A program made the position numbers and the translations under genes. The notes beneath the pieces are model-generated. The model saw only the letters and a list, made by a program, of their open reading frames with translations, was not told the origin of the DNA and did no database searches. A stretch of DNA of 14,586 nucleotides from the NCBI GenBank assembly GCA_001001925.1, contig LCLH01000009.1, forward strand, positions 1 to 14,586, in the 5' to 3' direction. Position 1 is the stretch's first letter; each line of letters opens with the position of its first letter. Source of the DNA: Candidatus Magasanikbacteria bacterium GW2011_GWC2_45_8 (lineage in GTDB: Bacteria > Patescibacteriota > Patescibacteriia > Magasanikbacterales > UBA10146). This document shows, one piece after another, positions 13,398-14,586 of this stretch.

Positions 13398-14586
13398 CTA
13401 AATAGTATAACCTAAAGGCGGCACACCAGCAATAACCGCTCCTCCCAGACATCGGGCACCGTCATAAAATACCGCAAACTGTCCGAGGGTAACCGCGCGT
13501 TGTTTTTGCTTAAATATGGCAACATTCGTGGCGCCGCGAGGGGCGTTTTTCTTCTCCCGAGCATTAAGCGCTCTCACTGTACCCTCAAACAACGGCTGGC
13601 GATGGCGCAATCGCATTGAACACGAATGAGGATTTTTGGGCGATGTGTTAATCCAATGAACATCCTCAAGATATGCTTTATCGGAAAAAAGCGATTGATT
13701 ATTTTCTCCTCGTGCAACCACCAGCTTATTACGCTTCATATCTTTGTGAACCACAAAATAAGGCGCGCCGCCGCCTATGCCTAATCCATGGCGCTGACCT
13801 TCTGTATACCAGTAAAGGCCGTCATGGGAGCCAACTACACAGCCGGAAGTATCTACAATATCACCATGTTTCTGTTTAATTGTTTGTTGTAAAAATTTTT
13901 TTATAGGCACTTCTCCAATAAAACAAATCCCCATGCTTTCTTCTTTGCCGGCAACCGGCAATTTTGCGCGCCGCGCAATGACACGAACCTCGTCTTTCCA
14001 AATTAAATTTAATGGAAACAAAACATGAGACAATTCCTTTTCTTTTAGACGATGTAAAAAATATGTTTGATCTTTGTTTGGATCAATTGCTTGTTGCAAA
14101 TAAAAATGTTTTTTTCTCTCTTCATGTATAATACGCGCGTAGTGCCCTGTTGCGACATAATCCATTCCTCTTTTGCGCGCTTCTTTTAAGAGAAGCGGAA
14201 ATTTAATTACATTGTTGCACAACACGTCAGGGTTTGGTGTCCGTCCTTTTTTATATTCCTTAAAAAGATACGACACAACACGCGCTCGATATTCTTTTTC
14301 AAAATCAAGCGTTATAAATGGTATGCCAATATGCGCCGCTACGCGCATTGCGTCTCTGCGCTCATCTTGCCACCTGCATTCCCCCTTAATCCCCGCCTTA
14401 TCTGACCAATTTTTCATATAAACACCGGTTACATCAAACCCCGCGCGCTTTAAAATATACGCAGACACCGCGGAGTCTACTCCTCCGGACAACGCGCATA
14501 ATACACGCCGTCTTTTTGGCAAATGATTTTTTATCCATACCAAAAACGGATCATATAATTTATTTTCCTTTGCAATTTTGCGCGCT
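13398..14586 (-). CDS. mnmA: tRNA-specific 2-thiouridylase MnmA (5' end not in window)
   Basis: MnmA adds sulfur to U34 of the Lys, Glu and Gln tRNAs using ATP and a sulfur relay. Numbered from a TTG at 14543, the PP-loop SGGVDS lies at 19-24. The catalytic cysteines are Cys109 in TPNPDVLCN and Cys207 in GICFIGE. GHYARI and KDQTYFL are also present, and a C-terminal beta-barrel part follows to a TAG stop. The reading frame has no in-frame ATG near the PP-loop and stays open to the last base of the window, adding at least 14 more codons. So the true start is probably outside, with an N-terminal extension or fusion; the TTG remains possible. alaS follows after 168 bases, a sensible tRNA-function pairing. 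Confidence 0.95.
   Translation of the reverse strand, partial: ARKIAKENKLYDPFLVWIKNHLPKRRRVLCALSGGVDSAVSAYILKRAGFDVTGVYMKNWSDKAGIKGECRWQDERRDAMRVAAHIGIPFITLDFEKEYRARVVSYLFKEYKKGRTPNPDVLCNNVIKFPLLLKEARKRGMDYVATGHYARIIHEERKKHFYLQQAIDPNKDQTYFLHRLKEKELSHVLFPLNLIWKDEVRVIARRAKLPVAGKEESMGICFIGEVPIKKFLQQTIKQKHGDIVDTSGCVVGSHDGLYWYTEGQRHGLGIGGGAPYFVVHKDMKRNKLVVARGENNQSLFSDKAYLEDVHWINTSPKNPHSCSMRLRHRQPLFEGTVRALNAREKKNAPRGATNVAIFKQKQRAVTLGQFAVFYDGARCLGGAVIAGVPPLGYTI

Overview
The window looks like ordinary chromosome from a small-genome bacterium, most likely of the Candidate Phyla Radiation (Patescibacteria/Parcubacteria type). The signs are an alanyl-tRNA synthetase that stops after its editing domain, rpoB starting its own transcription unit with no rplJL in front, ruvC tucked directly behind rpoC, moderate-to-low GC, and start sites that mostly lack a clear Shine-Dalgarno sequence. 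The lineage is an inference from gene form and order. The standard code fits: TAA, TAG and TGA all serve as stops.

Left part (1-2609, + strand). The window opens inside a gene whose last 61 codons resemble the C-terminus of a low-molecular-weight tyrosine phosphatase, followed by an intrinsic terminator. Next comes a 574-residue protein that I do not recognise as a whole; its last quarter carries a Cys/His/Asp pattern like papain or transglutaminase folds. A perfect 10-bp terminator hairpin follows it, with a consensus promoter immediately in front of that hairpin, and then a two-CBS-domain protein.

Middle part (2610-10710, - strand). An rpoB-rpoC-ruvC operon reads leftwards. It starts at a near-perfect sigma-70 promoter (TTGACA, 18 nt, TATAAT) and ends at an intrinsic terminator that abuts the convergent CBS gene. 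The leader of about 195 nt before rpoB holds a palindrome at the predicted start point, a 15-codon leader ORF inside competing stem-loops, and a GC hairpin. This suggests transcription or translation control of the RNA polymerase genes.

Right part (10735-14586, - strand). Three genes read leftwards: mnmA (tRNA 2-thiouridylase, open to the window edge), alaS and a GtrA-type membrane protein. The first two serve tRNA maturation and charging; gtrA is packed tightly behind alaS. A 102-bp nested inverted repeat separates gtrA from the rpoB promoter. A shorter palindromic element related to it lies between mnmA and alaS, so this may be a dispersed structured repeat family. No tRNA, rRNA, CRISPR array, insertion sequence or phage gene was seen.
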